The notes: generated by a model not told the origin, from the letters alone. DNA of 64,000 nt from Thunnus maccoyii (GCF_910596095.1 NC_056538.1:19640501-19704500); one strand, 5' to 3'. Positions 1 through 16,862 are shown, counted from the first letter of the stretch. Made by a program: numbers and translations.

Positions 1-1741
<1,741 letters not shown>

Positions 1742-2629
1742 GCGTAAACATGCATCACATTATAATCCACTTCATCCACTTTTTCCCCATAATGAACTCC
1801 CCCTGGTCTCACATGCTTAATTACTGATTAACCTGCTCATCACTTAAGACAAAAGCAGACCTTCAGGCTGTGACAGTTTCTCTATAGGGACCCCCCCCTA
1901 CCAGAACACCCACTCCCCTTTCCCCAGTCCCCCCTAAAGGCAGAAACAAATAACCTCCACTAGGGCTCAGCAGGAGGCTTCAGCGGTGCAGAGCTGCTGA
2001 TCACGTTCCCGTGTCCAGCAGCTGAAGGCTGGCATGGAGAAGACTTGAGAACCTTTTGGCGCTTAAAGTGTGACTTAACCATACAGTAAACAATATAAGA
2101 ACATATGGACAACATATGGAGCGTATACCTCACAAGATGCCTGCTTCTTCGCCTTACATGTAAAGTTTTCAATGAGAGCGCAATTACTCTCTGGTGTAAA
2201 TGTGGTATTGATTAGATGCCAAGCCAAATATCGCCTCGATGCTGTGATTGCAGTGGAAACTGTGTAAGCTCCTCACTTTGATCACCACACATGTAACTAA
2301 TGGCAACAGAGTATACACAGCACGTGAAGCTGCAGAACAAAGTCACTCAGGTGGAAAATGTTAGATCTGGGTGGTGCTCGTGTGGAAGATGGAATTTAAC
2401 TGTCAAAGATGAAGAATGAAATCACTGTTGGAAACAGTATCTTTCTTCGTGTGTGTGTTAATGTGTATGAATGGATGTAGGATGAGGCTTATTTGGGATT
2501 TGTTTGCCTGTAGCCATGCTGAATCAGCTCCCTCCACTCTTGACTCAGAGTTGTGAGTGGCTGCAGGCCAGGACAGGCAACCCCGATGACCTAACTTCCT
2601 TTACCTTCTAGACACACTCTGACTCATAA

Positions 2630-2631
<2 letters not shown>

Positions 2632-2719
<88 letters not shown>
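2632..2719. repeat. (AC)n microsatellite, about 43 units
   Basis: Uninterrupted AC repeat. Confidence 0.98.
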
Positions 2720-2722
<3 letters not shown>

Positions 2723-2789
2723 AACTTCCAGTACTTTCTAGACATCCAGGTTAGTTATTGCATCGGGACATGGGTATGCATGTGTGTAT

Positions 2790-2792
<3 letters not shown>

Positions 2793-2821
<29 letters not shown>
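2793..2821. repeat. (GT)n microsatellite
   Basis: About 14 GT units, 70 bases after the preceding (AC)n array and in the complementary sense. A transcript through both could fold back on itself. Confidence 0.95.
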
Positions 2822-2826
<5 letters not shown>

Positions 2827-2937
2827 AAGCTCTTTCATTTCCTCTTTAATCTCTTAATCATAGAGCCCACCTGGGGGCTGCAGCCTCTGTTTGCACAGCA
2901 ATCACTTTCCATGATGTCACTTCCCCTCTCAGAATCC

Positions 2938-2940
<3 letters not shown>

Positions 2941-3005
<65 letters not shown>
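2941..3005. repeat. (CA)n microsatellite
   Basis: About 32 CA units, followed by GTATATGCACATAAACACAC, a degenerate continuation. Confidence 0.97.
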
Positions 3006-4391
<1,386 letters not shown>

Positions 4392-5380
4392 GCATAGAGA
4401 CAGTATTCTTTTATTAACTGCTGGAGGGCAGAAAGAAGACTCTTAAACAAACACAGTAGTGTTCCAAGACATAATACAGCAACTTCTTAAGTTTCTTAGC
4501 TAATGTATCTGATATTAAAACAAGTCTGATATTCACTCTGGTAAACCCACTCCTAAGAAAAATATCTGAATCTTTTTGGCTAGCTTAAAATTGGGCAGTT
4601 AGCTAGGAAAGGCCGCAAAAATGTCCTTGAGTAGTAGCCTTCTATGCAGAGAGCAGCTTCTTGTAGTTTTATATGTTCTGAATTTACTTTTCATTGTTGA
4701 AATCTGTGAGAGCTAAAATAATTCAACTTTATCGACCAGAAAACCAAAACAATGAGCTAAAAGAGGCTGAAAGCAACACAGAGCTAAATACGCTTTTAAT
4801 TTTCACTGGAATCAGTGCCAGAAAGCCTATAAGATTACAGGGAGTTGTCATATATATCATATATTCATATATATACTTTAAATAAGCTTTAAATACATGT
4901 ATTTGACTTTTTAAAAATTAATATGTCTTTAATAATATGAATGGTGTGCTGGTATTGCATATAATGGGCCTTATTTGGACCAGTGCTGGAAGTCATGCAG
5001 GCAGAACATCATTCTGTAGCTCATGACCCTGTCCCAATCTATTATCTCTGATTATTACTAAAACTGTGGACATTTTCAGCACTTTGAATCAAAATCCAGA
5101 AAATGAATCTCTGTCAAACCATGATTCAAACTGTCTAATAAGACCACAGACAAGGAACTTCCTCTTACCAATAGACACACTTTTCCTTTTGATTGGACAG
5201 AACATGAAGGTATTCTTCTTTTTTTAAACATTTGTGTATTATTGTTCCAAAATTACTGTTAGGAAAAGAGCAACGCCTGCATACTTACCCCAAAGCCATA
5301 AATTTATGAAAGTAGACAACATCAATCTAAAAACTTCCATCCAAGTTGGATCGAATAGGCTGGCAGCCTATTGGTATTTT

Positions 5381-5430
5381 TTAAAACATTTTGATCTGAC
5401 AGAGATCCAACTTGGATCGAAATGTTTTAA
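5381..5430. repeat. 16-base inverted repeat with 18-base loop
   Basis: Left arm TTAAAACATTTTGATC (5381-5396) pairs with right arm GATCGAAATGTTTTAA (5415-5430) with one G:T position. The segment CCAA(G/C)TTGGATCGAA also occurs twice in direct order, at 5341 and 5408. It may be the end of a degraded transposon or retroelement tail. Confidence 0.6.
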
Positions 5431-7774
5431 ATCTGAAGATATTTGTGGCTTTGGAATATATGTGCAGGCGTTACTCTTTTCCTGTTGATGCCGTTTTTAT
5501 TAGCCTTGCACCTACTGCACATGATGTGTGTATAATTACACCCCTTCAGTTTAAAATGATTGTTAATATGCTTACATGCATGGATTTGCATGTTGGCATG
5601 TGTGTGTAATACATGAACTCACAGTTATTCCTCCACCTCTAGTCTGTATATTTGTGTTTTTTAGAAATATTTTGAAGGTGGCCTCATATTATCTCAGTTA
5701 TCCATCCGAAACGGTTATTATCACAGATTTTCCAGCTCAGCATAGGTTCTGCCTGCCAGCTAGGCTTGTTATCCTCTGCTGGACAGCATCAAGGCCATCA
5801 TTTATAAAATACACAGCAATTTGCCAGTTAAATAACCAGCTTCTACTAGCCATTCAAATAAATCACTTTAAGCTCCTTTGACACGGCACTGGCTAGACAG
5901 TCCCTAATAAATGCTTCAAGTTAGCGCACACTCAGCAAAGGGATCTAGGTTGCCACACACATATACAGACATCAGACACATTTATACACATAAGCACATG
6001 AACAGAGACAAGTACACACACAATCTCCCCTCATCATCCTGTACGGCGTCTCTGTTGATCCCCTCAGCCTAAGCCAGTCTGCTCTGCCTCCCTCTCAACC
6101 CAAACAAACTCACGTTTGGAGAAGAAATTGGTCCTATAAATCAAAACTGTAACCAACACCAGCACCACGCCTGTGTTTCTCTGTCCCGCTGACCCCAGGA
6201 GCCCCATTAACTGGCTCTCGTAGGGGCCAGGGAGGAAACGGGGCAGCCTCAACTCCTTCCTCTCTTCCTTGCCTGGCTCAGCACAGCACACGGTGCAGCA
6301 CGTTTCTCACACACTGTTGGGGTTCACCTCTGACTTCTGACCCTGAAGAGGGGGGTTGGATTGGGCTAGGGGGGAGGGACCACCCAGTCAGGCTCTTAGG
6401 GGGCCCCCTGAGGATAAGATGGCTGATGGGTGTGGGGCTATGACTTCAGGGTACAGCATTATGGCAGGTTAGGGAAGGGGAAGAAGATCAGAGACATGTA
6501 TTTGGTGGTGGTGGGGTTTAGAGTTGAGCGGAGGATGGGAAAAAAGAGGGAGGGAGGGGTGAAAGGGGCTTTAAACTTTGTGAATGGGTGTCGGGGTCAC
6601 TTAGTGCCTCATTAAACCACCAAAGGACAGACAGGGAAACACTGAACACTGACATCTGGGAATATGCTTGTACTGAAACTGGTATCTCTCTTATCCTCAC
6701 CTGAGGATGTGGTCTTACTTGATTTGTGTGATTTTGCTCCTCCCTATCAGAAAGATGAAGAACCTCACTGATTGAGGTATGGTTGGTGCTACAGGGTGAA
6801 GTGATAACATTGGTGCAGGAGTGAGGAGGACTGATGGAGTGAAGATAGACTGATTTTGTCCCTGAGTTGTAAATCTCTCTTTATCACCTACCAAATAATG
6901 GTCCCAGGGCATTCACCAGGCAGGAAGGCACCCCCAATAAAGCTGCCAGATTGTGCCAGCACATCATCAGGCTGTAAAGTCTCACTAGTGTTTCTGAATG
7001 GTTACTGTAGGCACTGTCAGACACCTTTCACCAATATCCTTTTGTCAAAGTTACATTATTTTTGTGTGGTCATGTTGTGAGTAATATTTGACTACAGATA
7101 GACAGCAACCATTTATTGCAAGAAACTAAAACCTCCACTTTACAGTATCTCTCTCTTGAAATTAATGTTTTGTTTTGGATTTGATTTTCTGACAGCATCA
7201 CTCGTCACTGTGGTGCTTTTGACAGCTGACTAATAATTCTCAGATGTCAGACCATCAAGGAGTGTTTTGAAAATTTACATGGTAACAAATGCATGGCCAC
7301 ACAATAACATGATTTTAAAAAATGGATTCAAAATATCACTTTAATGATATGCACATATTAAATAAATTGCAATTTCAGTTTATTTCCCCTCTGTGACTGT
7401 GGGCAGGAAAAGAATCTTAAAACAATAATGTTTTAAGATTTTCATACCTTACTGAAATTAATGTTAGTCAATGGCTGCCTGGAAGGAAGGAAATCAATGT
7501 AAAATCATAATGGTGTGCTTATTACTCAAAGTTACACAATTTAAAGTTAATGGGCTTAAGTATTCAAAACAAACAGCACAAGGTTTTGGCACTTAAATAC
7601 TGAGAAATGTTATTATTTGAAATATGACAATTTAAATGTAATTGAAAATTATGTATTTATCATTGCAATGCATGGTGAATTCAGATTACATGAGGGAGTT
7701 ATAAGCTTAAGAAAACCTCTGTAGCCCTAAAAATATACCATTGCAATATAGATCTTAACTGTAAAAAAAATACA

Positions 7775-7866
7775 TGTAAATTTATAGACAATATGGTAAA
7801 ATTTCACATCATTTTACTTGCATTTCACATTTTTGAAGAATATTGTTAAATGTCTATAAATTTACA
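7775..7866. repeat. Foldback with perfect 16-base arms
   Basis: TGTAAATTTATAGACA (7775-7790) and its exact reverse complement (7851-7866) flank a 60-base AT-rich loop. Runs such as ACTGTAAAAAA beside the arms are typical of small teleost foldback/MITE elements. Outer boundaries are not clear. Confidence 0.6.
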
Positions 7867-9450
7867 GTTAATAGTTGCTTTTAGATTTTCTGCCATCAAT
7901 TTACAATTAAATTCTATAATTCCAAAAAACAGTTAATCTCTCTTTAAAAATAATGTCAACGCTTGTTATTATATGGCATGAATGTATTTTCACAAGGTTC
8001 TCACAACACACCAAGAAATTCATTTTACATTCAAATTTCACAATGAAAAAAAAAAAAACATATATGGCAAATGCCAGTGATCATACAACATGAATGAATT
8101 TTTACAAGGTTGTGTCGGTAAAAATATTTTTAAAATTAAATATTTTAAATATTATGAGTAAAGCCTTCAATGTCACAGAAGTGATAGGTCTTTCTTTTTA
8201 AAAAATAAAGTCAAATGATGGTAAATCAAGATTGTGTTGGCAGGAAATACAATGAAATTAAATTATAAGTGGTCATGTTTGATCAGAGTCTATGTACACC
8301 TACTGCCGTGTTGTCCTGACAGTGTGTCATGTTGTGTTTGGTCAGCGGTGGACAGAGCATAACAGATAACACACACGCAGACGGCGGGGAAAGAGGAACA
8401 GTCAAACAGGGTAATAAAAAAAGAGTGACAGTGGAAACAGAGCAACAAAGAGTGTGAACATAAAGAGATTTGACACGGCTGGGCAGGAATGTGCCGGCAG
8501 GTAGCGTAGGGGCCCAGGAAGCAGGGAGACATGGGAAAACATAGAGGGAGGGACAATAGCAGCGGTGTGTGTGTATGTGTGTGTGCGTGTGTATGTGGTT
8601 GCAGGAGGTGGGGTGCTGTAGAGCCCAGGGGTAGATCAGTTTACCCACCACCACTTACCTGCTCAGCACAACACTCATGCTGGGAGCAGGCCTCAAAGGG
8701 AGATGCATCAATGGCTGCTATTCATATCAGCGCTGGAATGTGTGTCTGTGTGTCTGCAACAGACATGAGTCGTTGATTAATTGATACAAAGATAAGGTGG
8801 GGAGGACATCTTTCAGACTTGTGTCAGATGCATTCGAAAATAAACACCAGTGTTTGACTCACCTGTGTGGTTTCTATGAACACTGAGTAAAAGTTTTAAA
8901 AAAATGCAATAACTCTCTCAAATGAGCTGCTCTGCCTGCTCTTTAATTACACTAAATCACAGACTCTGGATTAAAACATTTGCTGGCACAGATACAGAGA
9001 GAAGTTCATGTAAGGATGTGTTCTTCATTACGCACAAACATCTCATTTAGCCAGGCAGGTAATGATGATCGTGTACAAGGCTAAATGGTTCATATCACAT
9101 GAGTCCCTGTGAGTGAAACATTCAGTTTCAGAAAAGTAAAGGGAGGGTGGTGGGGTTGTTCTAGGGAATCAGCACAATGGAGATTTTCTTGGAGAAATGA
9201 GGGGGATTTTGGTGAACAGCCTGGCAGCAAGAAAGATATCGTGTTTCTGATATTTTCCTTTCTCAATTTTAAGGCAGAGTTGATTTAGATTTTCTGTCAT
9301 GAGGACAGCTTGCACTATGTTAATACTCCAGGTTTCAAAATCCCCCTAAACAAATGTTTTGGCCCTTTGTGTCTTGTTTGAGTAATCTCTCCAACTCAGA
9401 AAAAAGGCACAAGGAGCTAAAATTTCACCCTCACAATCACAATGGGGCTT

Positions 9451-9550
9451 GAGGTGGAAGGTAACAAAGTATGTGTACTCCAATACTGTGCTTAAGAACC
9501 ATTTTGACTTGTGTTTTTAAAAGGTGGAATTGCTACTTTTACTGCAGTCA
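9451..9550. repeat. Fragment of a teleost dispersed repeat (GTACTTAAGTA type)
   Basis: The pattern GGTGGAAGGTAACAAAGTA, GTACTCCAATACTGTGCTTAAG and TGCTACTTTTACTGCAG matches one end of the dispersed element also seen at 62752-63163. Confidence 0.55.
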
Positions 9551-9568
9551 TTTAGTATGATAAATTCT

Positions 9569-9591
9569 GTGTGTGTGTGTGTGTGTGTGTG
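9569..9591. repeat. (GT)n microsatellite
   Basis: About 12 GT units, leading into a G/A-rich tract. Confidence 0.9.
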
Positions 9592-12130
9592 AGTGGGAGA
9601 GAGAAAGACAGAGAGGGTAAGATATGCGTCAAACGTGGCAGATGCTTGAGCGTAACCTGAGACGAGCTCTGGTTTTCTCCCAAGTGACAGAAGACATGGG
9701 TCACTGTGACAAAAACAAGTGACCCACAGCAGCTGGGGAACATGGTATGTGTGTGTTTTTTCATACATGTGCATATGTTATGTGTGTTGCATACATATGT
9801 GACACATGATAGTGTCCAGGGGCAGATGTCTAACGCAGAGATAGCAGTTGTCACGGGATTCCCACGCTAAATCTGTGAGGATGATGGATCCGAGTTTGAG
9901 CCTTAACTGCCCTCTGCGCTTGAATCAGGTGCAAGTAATTTCGTCATATCTGAGGGGCAGTTTCACAAGTGGACAATCAATACACTAGTGTCCTCAAGAG
10001 CACATGTTAAATGTCAGGAATTTGAACAGGATGATTCACAGCACTCCAACCACAACAATGCTGCTTCATGCTGTCCTGAGCATACTGCTTGACTACAAAC
10101 ATTAAATTACACTCCTGCATCTGTCTCTCCTCTGTTTCCCTGTTTGTGTGTGTGCCCGTCAACACGTGCCCGTGTTTGTGTGTTTCCACGAATGCAAAGT
10201 GTGTGTGTGTGTGTGTCCTGGTCCTGAGGTCACATTGCAAACAGGAAGGTTCTGATGAAATCTTTGTTTTCCAAACAGTCCACTGACTAAGCAAATAATG
10301 TGTCCCATAGAGATTATTTGTTTGGAAGGGATGATGGAGACAGTGGGACAGAGAGTGGGAGAGATCAGGAAAATAAGCATTCAAAATGTTTCCAGGACTA
10401 GAAACCTGAAAATCTCATAGACGACCTATTTCTTTCTAAGTACTGAGACCATTTTTGATGTGTCCTGACTTTTTATTTAAGAATTTATTGATATTCAGTG
10501 AATCCAAAACATATTTGAACAGCGACAGTGTTTTGGCTCATATCAAACACGTGTCTGTGTTTAGGCCAAACATGAGACTCAAGGCAATGTAGAGCATAGG
10601 GGATATTATTTATTAAACACCAAACACACATTTCCAACACTGAGCTCTTATCACTTTGGATAAAGGAAACTTCCAAAGAACCAGAAAGTGTTGATATAAC
10701 TTGACCTTGCTGACACTCACATTTAGATTCGGAGTGATGAAAGCCAAAAACATTAAAGAAGTATTCTAAGTAACATGTATGCTCTATATAGCCTTAAATC
10801 TGATATTTGGCATGAAGGCTGATATGTGGTTTACAGTTCTGAGCTGTGAGATAAACCCCTGCGACTGGGCTTAAAGGGGCTCTGCTCTCAGCAGTGTGAC
10901 ATGCATGCCCCCTATTTGCCCTCATTGGCCCGGCAGGGGTGTTTAATCTCTCTCTTCTCTCCAGCCCTCGTTGTCCATATTCTCCTCCTCTCAAGGGAGT
11001 CAGGGGACAAATGTGACAGAGTGATGTCCATCACATGTTTTGTATATCAGACTATGTCCACACTAAGCTGGCTAAATTTTAAAAATTGCTTGTTTTTCTC
11101 TCCTGAGTGGAAAATGGATACCTTGTGTTTTACTGTGGACAAAAACAAACAGACATTGTGAAGTAAAGATAGGGGACAGCTTTATTTCTGTTACCTCTAT
11201 CCCACTCTGTGATCACCCATTTTAAATATTAATATAGCAATCACACAATACAGCTGTTGTCATTAACTTGTATTAATTTCAATGCAGGAATTACTGTTTG
11301 TCTGGTTAACAGGTATCATTTATGAGCTGTGATCAAATTACTATTTCATGCTTTTTAAGTTGTCTGACAATAGAAATAACCAGTTTAGTAGAGCCACTAA
11401 GTTGTGAATTTGGCTATAGTGATAGAGAGTGAGAGAGTGGAAGGGAAAAACTTAATGTTTACTGGGCTGTGTTTGTCTAACCGTTCGCCAGATGTTGGTT
11501 GTGACTCAGTTTTGTTGTTTGGCAGCTGAAATAGAGCGAAGAAGAAGAGATTCCACAGTTGCATATGTTTGAGGGAAGCCATCTTTTGTCACGTTTTGTG
11601 TGTGCAACAGAGTGCAATGCCAATAATACCTTCCAGGAGAGACTGTCTGCAAGTGTGTGAAGTTATACCCCTCGGAACAGCTATAAACATGTTTGCCTTT
11701 AGACGTAGTCAACTGACAGGTCCTTCAAACCTGAGAATACGTCGGCCTTTAGTTACTGGTCATGTCACACCTGAGAATCACTCTTCTATCCTAACAACAC
11801 ACATTTTGGGTTTGACATGCATGGACACACACACAAACCCAGTACATTAATAATGTTTATGTTGAGAGTTGGTTGATTGCATTAGTCAGGTCAAGTTGAG
11901 TTGCATCACCACACCTCTATGGCCGCTCAGGTGTGTTGTGTGTGTGTCAGTGGACTTAAATAAACACATGAACATCTACAGGCATTCCAGAGCTGTTTTT
12001 ATTACATGGTTCCATGATCACACTGACACACAGGCCTCTTAAGCCTTATCTATACTGCTGGAAGGGGCTCCCTCTGTCACATAGGAGAACAAAGTCCACT
12101 ATAGGTTCACCATAATAACCCTTCAAAGAA
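9592..12130. other. Non-coding stretch, no gene recognised
   Basis: Open frames of up to 125 codons occur here but lack splice context and family motifs; several run through CA repeats. I see no defined repeat boundary. Confidence 0.45.
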
Positions 12131-12182
12131 AGGGAGAAAGAGAGAGAGAGGGAGAGAGAGAGAGAGAGAGAGGGTGTGTGTG
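12131..12182. repeat. (GA)n simple repeat
   Basis: Purine tract of GA units ending in GTGTGTGTG. Confidence 0.85.
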
Positions 12183-14134
12183 CTTGACTTCCAGTAAATG
12201 GCCTTACCGCCTTTCACAGCGGCAGCTATGGTAAGCAGGTGTCCTTTGTAAAGGCCTAATCCTCACAAACCACTTTCCAAACCAGCCTGATATTTACTGT
12301 TCTCCCTCTTATACTGAGAGACTCTGACGTCAGAGATACTGATGAGTGTTTCTGCGGCTCAAGTGTATATTTCACAGCAATTCATTCTGGGGACAGTTTT
12401 TATGGCCTGTATCTGTTTCACTAACAAAAGATTTATGATAACGTCTCTCCCCCACTCCTCTTCTTCTTCTCCAACTTTCCACACTGTTTTTTTTTTTTAA
12501 ACTTTATGTCAACTCCCACCTCCTTATCGGTTCTTTATGCCCCCCCTGGTCTGCTTCCCACCCCCCTTGTGTCCTCCACTATCTCCTTTCTTCAAACACC
12601 CCTTTTCTCCCCCCAGAGTGTCTTGCCTGGAGTCGCACCATTGCACCCATCATTTACCTTTTTTCTATATCCCCTTGTTACGTCATACCCTCCGTCTGCA
12701 GCCTGGGGCTTCTGTCATTCAACAGGCCATAAAACAGCACTCATCCGACCTTGCCCACTTTCCATCAGCTCACAGACTATATCACTTACTATATTGTTGG
12801 TATGACATCTTTTCTATATTTTCTTTGGTAGTAAGGTGTAAGTTGCCACGGTTGCATGTCTAATTTCAGCCGAAGAGATGAGACAGCATTTGCGTTAGCC
12901 ACCATGTCTTAAATAGGCCGTCAGCTTTATATAACGCAGCAGCCTCATCCAGCAGCTTGTCGGCTGTGTTTATCTTACTATATTTATGTTACTGGGTGTT
13001 TCTAGTGTGTGATTCACTCTGCAGTCAGTGGGGTCTGAAGCAGCTGCGAGTGCTGGATAAATGTCTGAGAGAAGTCTGTTTAATAGATTTAGACTATAAA
13101 ACACAGAGTGCATGGGGGATTCTAAATCATGTGCAAATTCTGCTCAGTACAGTAAATATGGGACTTTTGACTGCAAAGGTCTGTGGGTTGTGTGCATGTG
13201 TGCCTATCAGTTAGTCCATTGTTCACTGGAGTGTGAATGTGTGTGTGGATGAATAGTACATTACAGTGCTGAGGTTTGGGGTGGGTTATGTAACAAGGGG
13301 TGGTTGATGGAAGGATGGGGTAATGCATAAGGGCGGACATACAGTACACTGTCTTTCCATGCTGTGACATGTTGGGATAGGAGAATGCCGCCTCTTGTTT
13401 ATCTGCGTCTACGCTCCACGACTCATAAATAAGGCTCTTTGACAGAGACACAGATAGACTTTGTGTCATTCGTCAACCTGCTGCTCATTCCCACCAGCTG
13501 ACCCCCCCAACAACCCCCCAAACGTTCCCATTTGTGTTCCACCTCCATCAAACAAAACAAAAAATCCATTCAAAAACACAAACATACTCAGTATAATATC
13601 TTTATAAATAGCATCCCACCCATGTTTCTTCAATAACATGTAGGAGCGTGCAGTTTTTCTTTGGTTTCTTTTCCACAAGCTAACTGCACTGAATGTTCAG
13701 TCTCCGCAGTCAGCTGATTGCCCAGGGCTTGTATTATTTTAGATAAGAGATTGTGAGCCAGTTTGGTACAATAAAGACACATTGTTATTCAGACAGACCC
13801 AGGTGGAAACAGCAGACAGACACCCTGATGACAACACTGTTTAAACAGATGTCAGGTGTCACTTGGACTCAAGTTTTCCATGGCTAACAGTGCTTTGGCT
13901 CAACTTTAACTCACTCGGCGGCAACGTGATACTAATAACTACAATTAGGGTACTACGGTATTTGATATACTGCCATGTAAAAACTGCTTCTATTCTCCAC
14001 TTTGAATATATTATAGAATATCAAGCAACAGGGACTCAAGCCGGGTTTTTTTGTATTGTGTGATATGTCTTGCAGCCTTAAATCCATCTGGATTTCACTG
14101 AAAGCAGTGCTGCCTGACCGTGCCACATTTCCCC
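12183..14134. other. Non-coding stretch with a palindromic CRE
   Basis: Holds CTCTGACGTCAGAG, a perfect 14-base palindrome centred on a consensus CRE (12322-12335), and a C/T-rich stretch (12450-12660) whose open frames look like composition effects. No exon supported. Confidence 0.4.
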
Positions 14135-14161
14135 TGTGTGTGTGTGTGTGTGTGTGTGTGT
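14135..14161. repeat. (GT)n microsatellite
   Basis: About 13 GT units. Confidence 0.92.
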
Positions 14162-14749
14162 AGTTTGATGAGCTGATTTCAGCTCGGAGATTGGCCTGCC
14201 AGTCTAGAGAGAGTCTATCTATAGGCCCACTGAGACATCTGCAGCAGCTGGCCAACACAGTCACCAGGCAAACATTCATTTTAGGCTACACAGAATGGCA
14301 GGATGTCTAAATGAAAGAGGGGGAATAGATAGAATGAGTGTGTGCTTTTTGGTGAATGACAGGGGAGATATTTGGAGAGGTAAAGCCTACTGTTAAGGCA
14401 AACAGGGAAATGAATGTGAAATGAGGTAGAATGTGCTGCATAATTCATTATAATTTAGCAAACAGAGAGTAATGACCGGAGGAGTGCTCATCTCTTTAAA
14501 AAATGGAGGGCAATAAAGAATGCAAATATTTAAATAAAAGAGAGCTGAAGAAGTGGACAGAAAGGCAATGCCACATAAATTACCTTTTTTGTCAACACAA
14601 CAGTTTGTCAACACATAAAACATTTGTAATAAACATATTCTCTAAGTGGCTGAATGATTATTGACAACATACAGTATTTAGTTTGTTTTCCCTACATTAT
14701 CTAATCTTTCAAACAATATCCGCTCATAGGGACTAAAGCATGATTCATG

Positions 14750-15450
14750 TTTTTTATGGTTATGTTTAGGAACTCAGTGCACCTGGTTAAGGTTAGGGAA
14801 ATTTCATGGTCTTGGTGAAGAAAGAAAACCTCCAAAGGGAGATATACTGTATCTCCTAACCCTCCTACTCTGATGATTCATCATCTACTGTGTTCGGTTG
14901 CTCATGTATACCATTATATATATTTTTGGGTTAAGTGGGTTTATAGCAGCAGTCTTTTTGTATAAATAGATCTATTCCTTCTGGTGAAATAAGATGTAAC
15001 CCATAACATTTACTTGCTCCATCACTATATTCAGATGGTCTTTCTGTCAGGGAATTTGATTGTACCCTTGTAGTGGATATGAAGTTGATAGCTTTGAGTT
15101 TCAGGTTGTAAATATTGTAAATAGCTTGATATGTGCCCTATATGTCGATGTAATCGATTGACTCAACCTGTGATCCACACCTGGGTCGAATCAGGTGAAG
15201 TCTATATATGGACGTCATGGCTACATGCTGAATATTACCTGATGAAGTCCAAACTTTGTAATTGTTCTCAGTAAATTGCCTTTTTGGGAGCCTCTATTTA
15301 GCGTGCAAGTGTTCTTTGTTCTTGGTTATATATTGAAAAAGTCAAAAGTGACTTGAAGTATGAGACACCATGTATTCTTCATAACGGTAACATTTAACCA
15401 AAACCACTATCTTTCCCTAACCTTAAACAATGTGTTTGTGTTGCTGAAAC
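14750..15450. repeat. Opposed copies of a GTTAGG-rich dispersed repeat
   Basis: About 14763-14830 reads GTTTAGGAACTC, then GGTTAAGGTTAGGGAAAT and CATGGTCTTGG. About 15389-15450 reads the same family in reverse (ACCAAAACCACTATC, TTTCCCTAACCTTAAACA). A third copy lies at about 21880-22070. The 600 bases between the opposed copies include CACCTGGGTCGAATCAGGTG and TATATATGG but no coding frame. I cannot say whether the whole block is one element. Confidence 0.5.
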
Positions 15451-16312
15451 GTATTCAATCTAGTCAACATCATGCACCTGAAGAAATCGTAGTACTTTCC
15501 TTCCCTGGAAAAATGTTGCCACTGAACATAATCCACATCGCAATTATTTTTCTTGTAGATGTACAAAAACTGCAAGAACAGACCATTTCAGTTTCAATAC
15601 AGTAAAAGACATCACTTCTTCAAATTTACCACAACTATGTCTAAGGTTGAATATAATGGTAGGTTAATAGAGAGCAGCTGAAATGACTGAAATTTAAAGA
15701 AAGAGGGAACTAGGGGCAGTGAAAAAGAAAGTGACAGAACATTAAACTAAAGATGGAAAAGATGGATGGATTTTGTGATTTAGAAGAATGGTGTAAGTGA
15801 TGTACAATTACAGAACAGTTGTTCATACTGGGTTCAAACAGGCTGGGTTGTGTATGAGCCAGGACATCGACTGGCCTCAGGGACTTTTCCCTGCACTCCT
15901 TCACTCAAACAAGTGACAAGCATCCACTGTGTGTGACAGCAGAGAAAAACATCGTAAAACTGCCTCAGTGCTCCTGTTTGAGCTGAAAAAGCGAAAAGAT
16001 AAGGGGGGAGGAATGTGCAGAGAAAAAAAAGGGGAAATTTACAAGTTGCAGGTCTAAGCACAGAGTACGTCAACACTCATCAGCCTCCATCAATCTGGGA
16101 AACTCACTGGCTGTCTAATCCAGGGCTCAGACCTCATGTAGTATTCATATCAGCAGCAGACTGGACATGGAAATAGATTCTGTGTCAGTGTACCAGATTT
16201 GCGTCAGACGGATCACAAATAACTCCCACATATGCCCTATTCTTTCTTGGGCAAAAGGCAAGAAACACAATAACACCCATAAGCACACACATCATGCTCA
16301 TTCACATATATC
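15451..16312. other. Non-coding stretch, nothing recognised
   Basis: No supported exon or repeat. Confidence 0.45.
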
Positions 16313-16337
16313 CACACACACACACACACACACACAC
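16313..16337. repeat. (CA)n microsatellite
   Basis: About 12 CA units. Confidence 0.92.
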
Positions 16338-16861
16338 TGGTTGACAGAGAGAGTGGTTGTTCTTCCGAGTCCTCCCTCGGCCAGCAGCTCTGAGACGCCA
16401 TGGGTCTATATTTCAAAGGCCAAGGTCAGAACGGCCTGCATTCACCAGGAAGTTACACAGTAATGAGACCAATTAGGAGGCTGCCGCAAGGAGGTATTTA
16501 ATCTCTCTCTGTCTCCATCCCTCTCAAATCCCTTCGAGAATAAAGCCTCACTTTGTCCTTGGAATTGATCCTCATTTTTACAAAAACCTTAAAAACAATA
16601 AATACAGCTTCTCCTTGGATTCGGCTGTTGGCTGCAGCTGTCATATGACTCTTTTCCCACAGCCGGGCAACATGGCACCACTTTCGATTCACTCTCTCAT
16701 TTTCACTCACATCACACTCCCTCACTGTCAACTACGCTCTCTTTCTCCCACCCTCTGTTTTTCCCAGACTTTTTGTATCTCACTGTCCTTCCCTCACTCC
16801 CTCCCTCCCTCCTTTTCTCTCTCCGGTTCACTCCCATCATCCCAGCGTCCCATATGAGAGA

Positions 16862-16862
<1 letters not shown>
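16338..16862. other. Non-coding stretch, CT-rich at its right end
   Basis: A CTCCCTCCCTCCCT-type tract lies near 16795-16812, just before the next CA array. No exon supported. Confidence 0.45.

Noticed and set aside
12506..12863. Two overlapping plus-strand frames of about 100 codons
   Set aside because: They lie in a C/T-rich tract and are open in two frames at once, which points to composition rather than coding.
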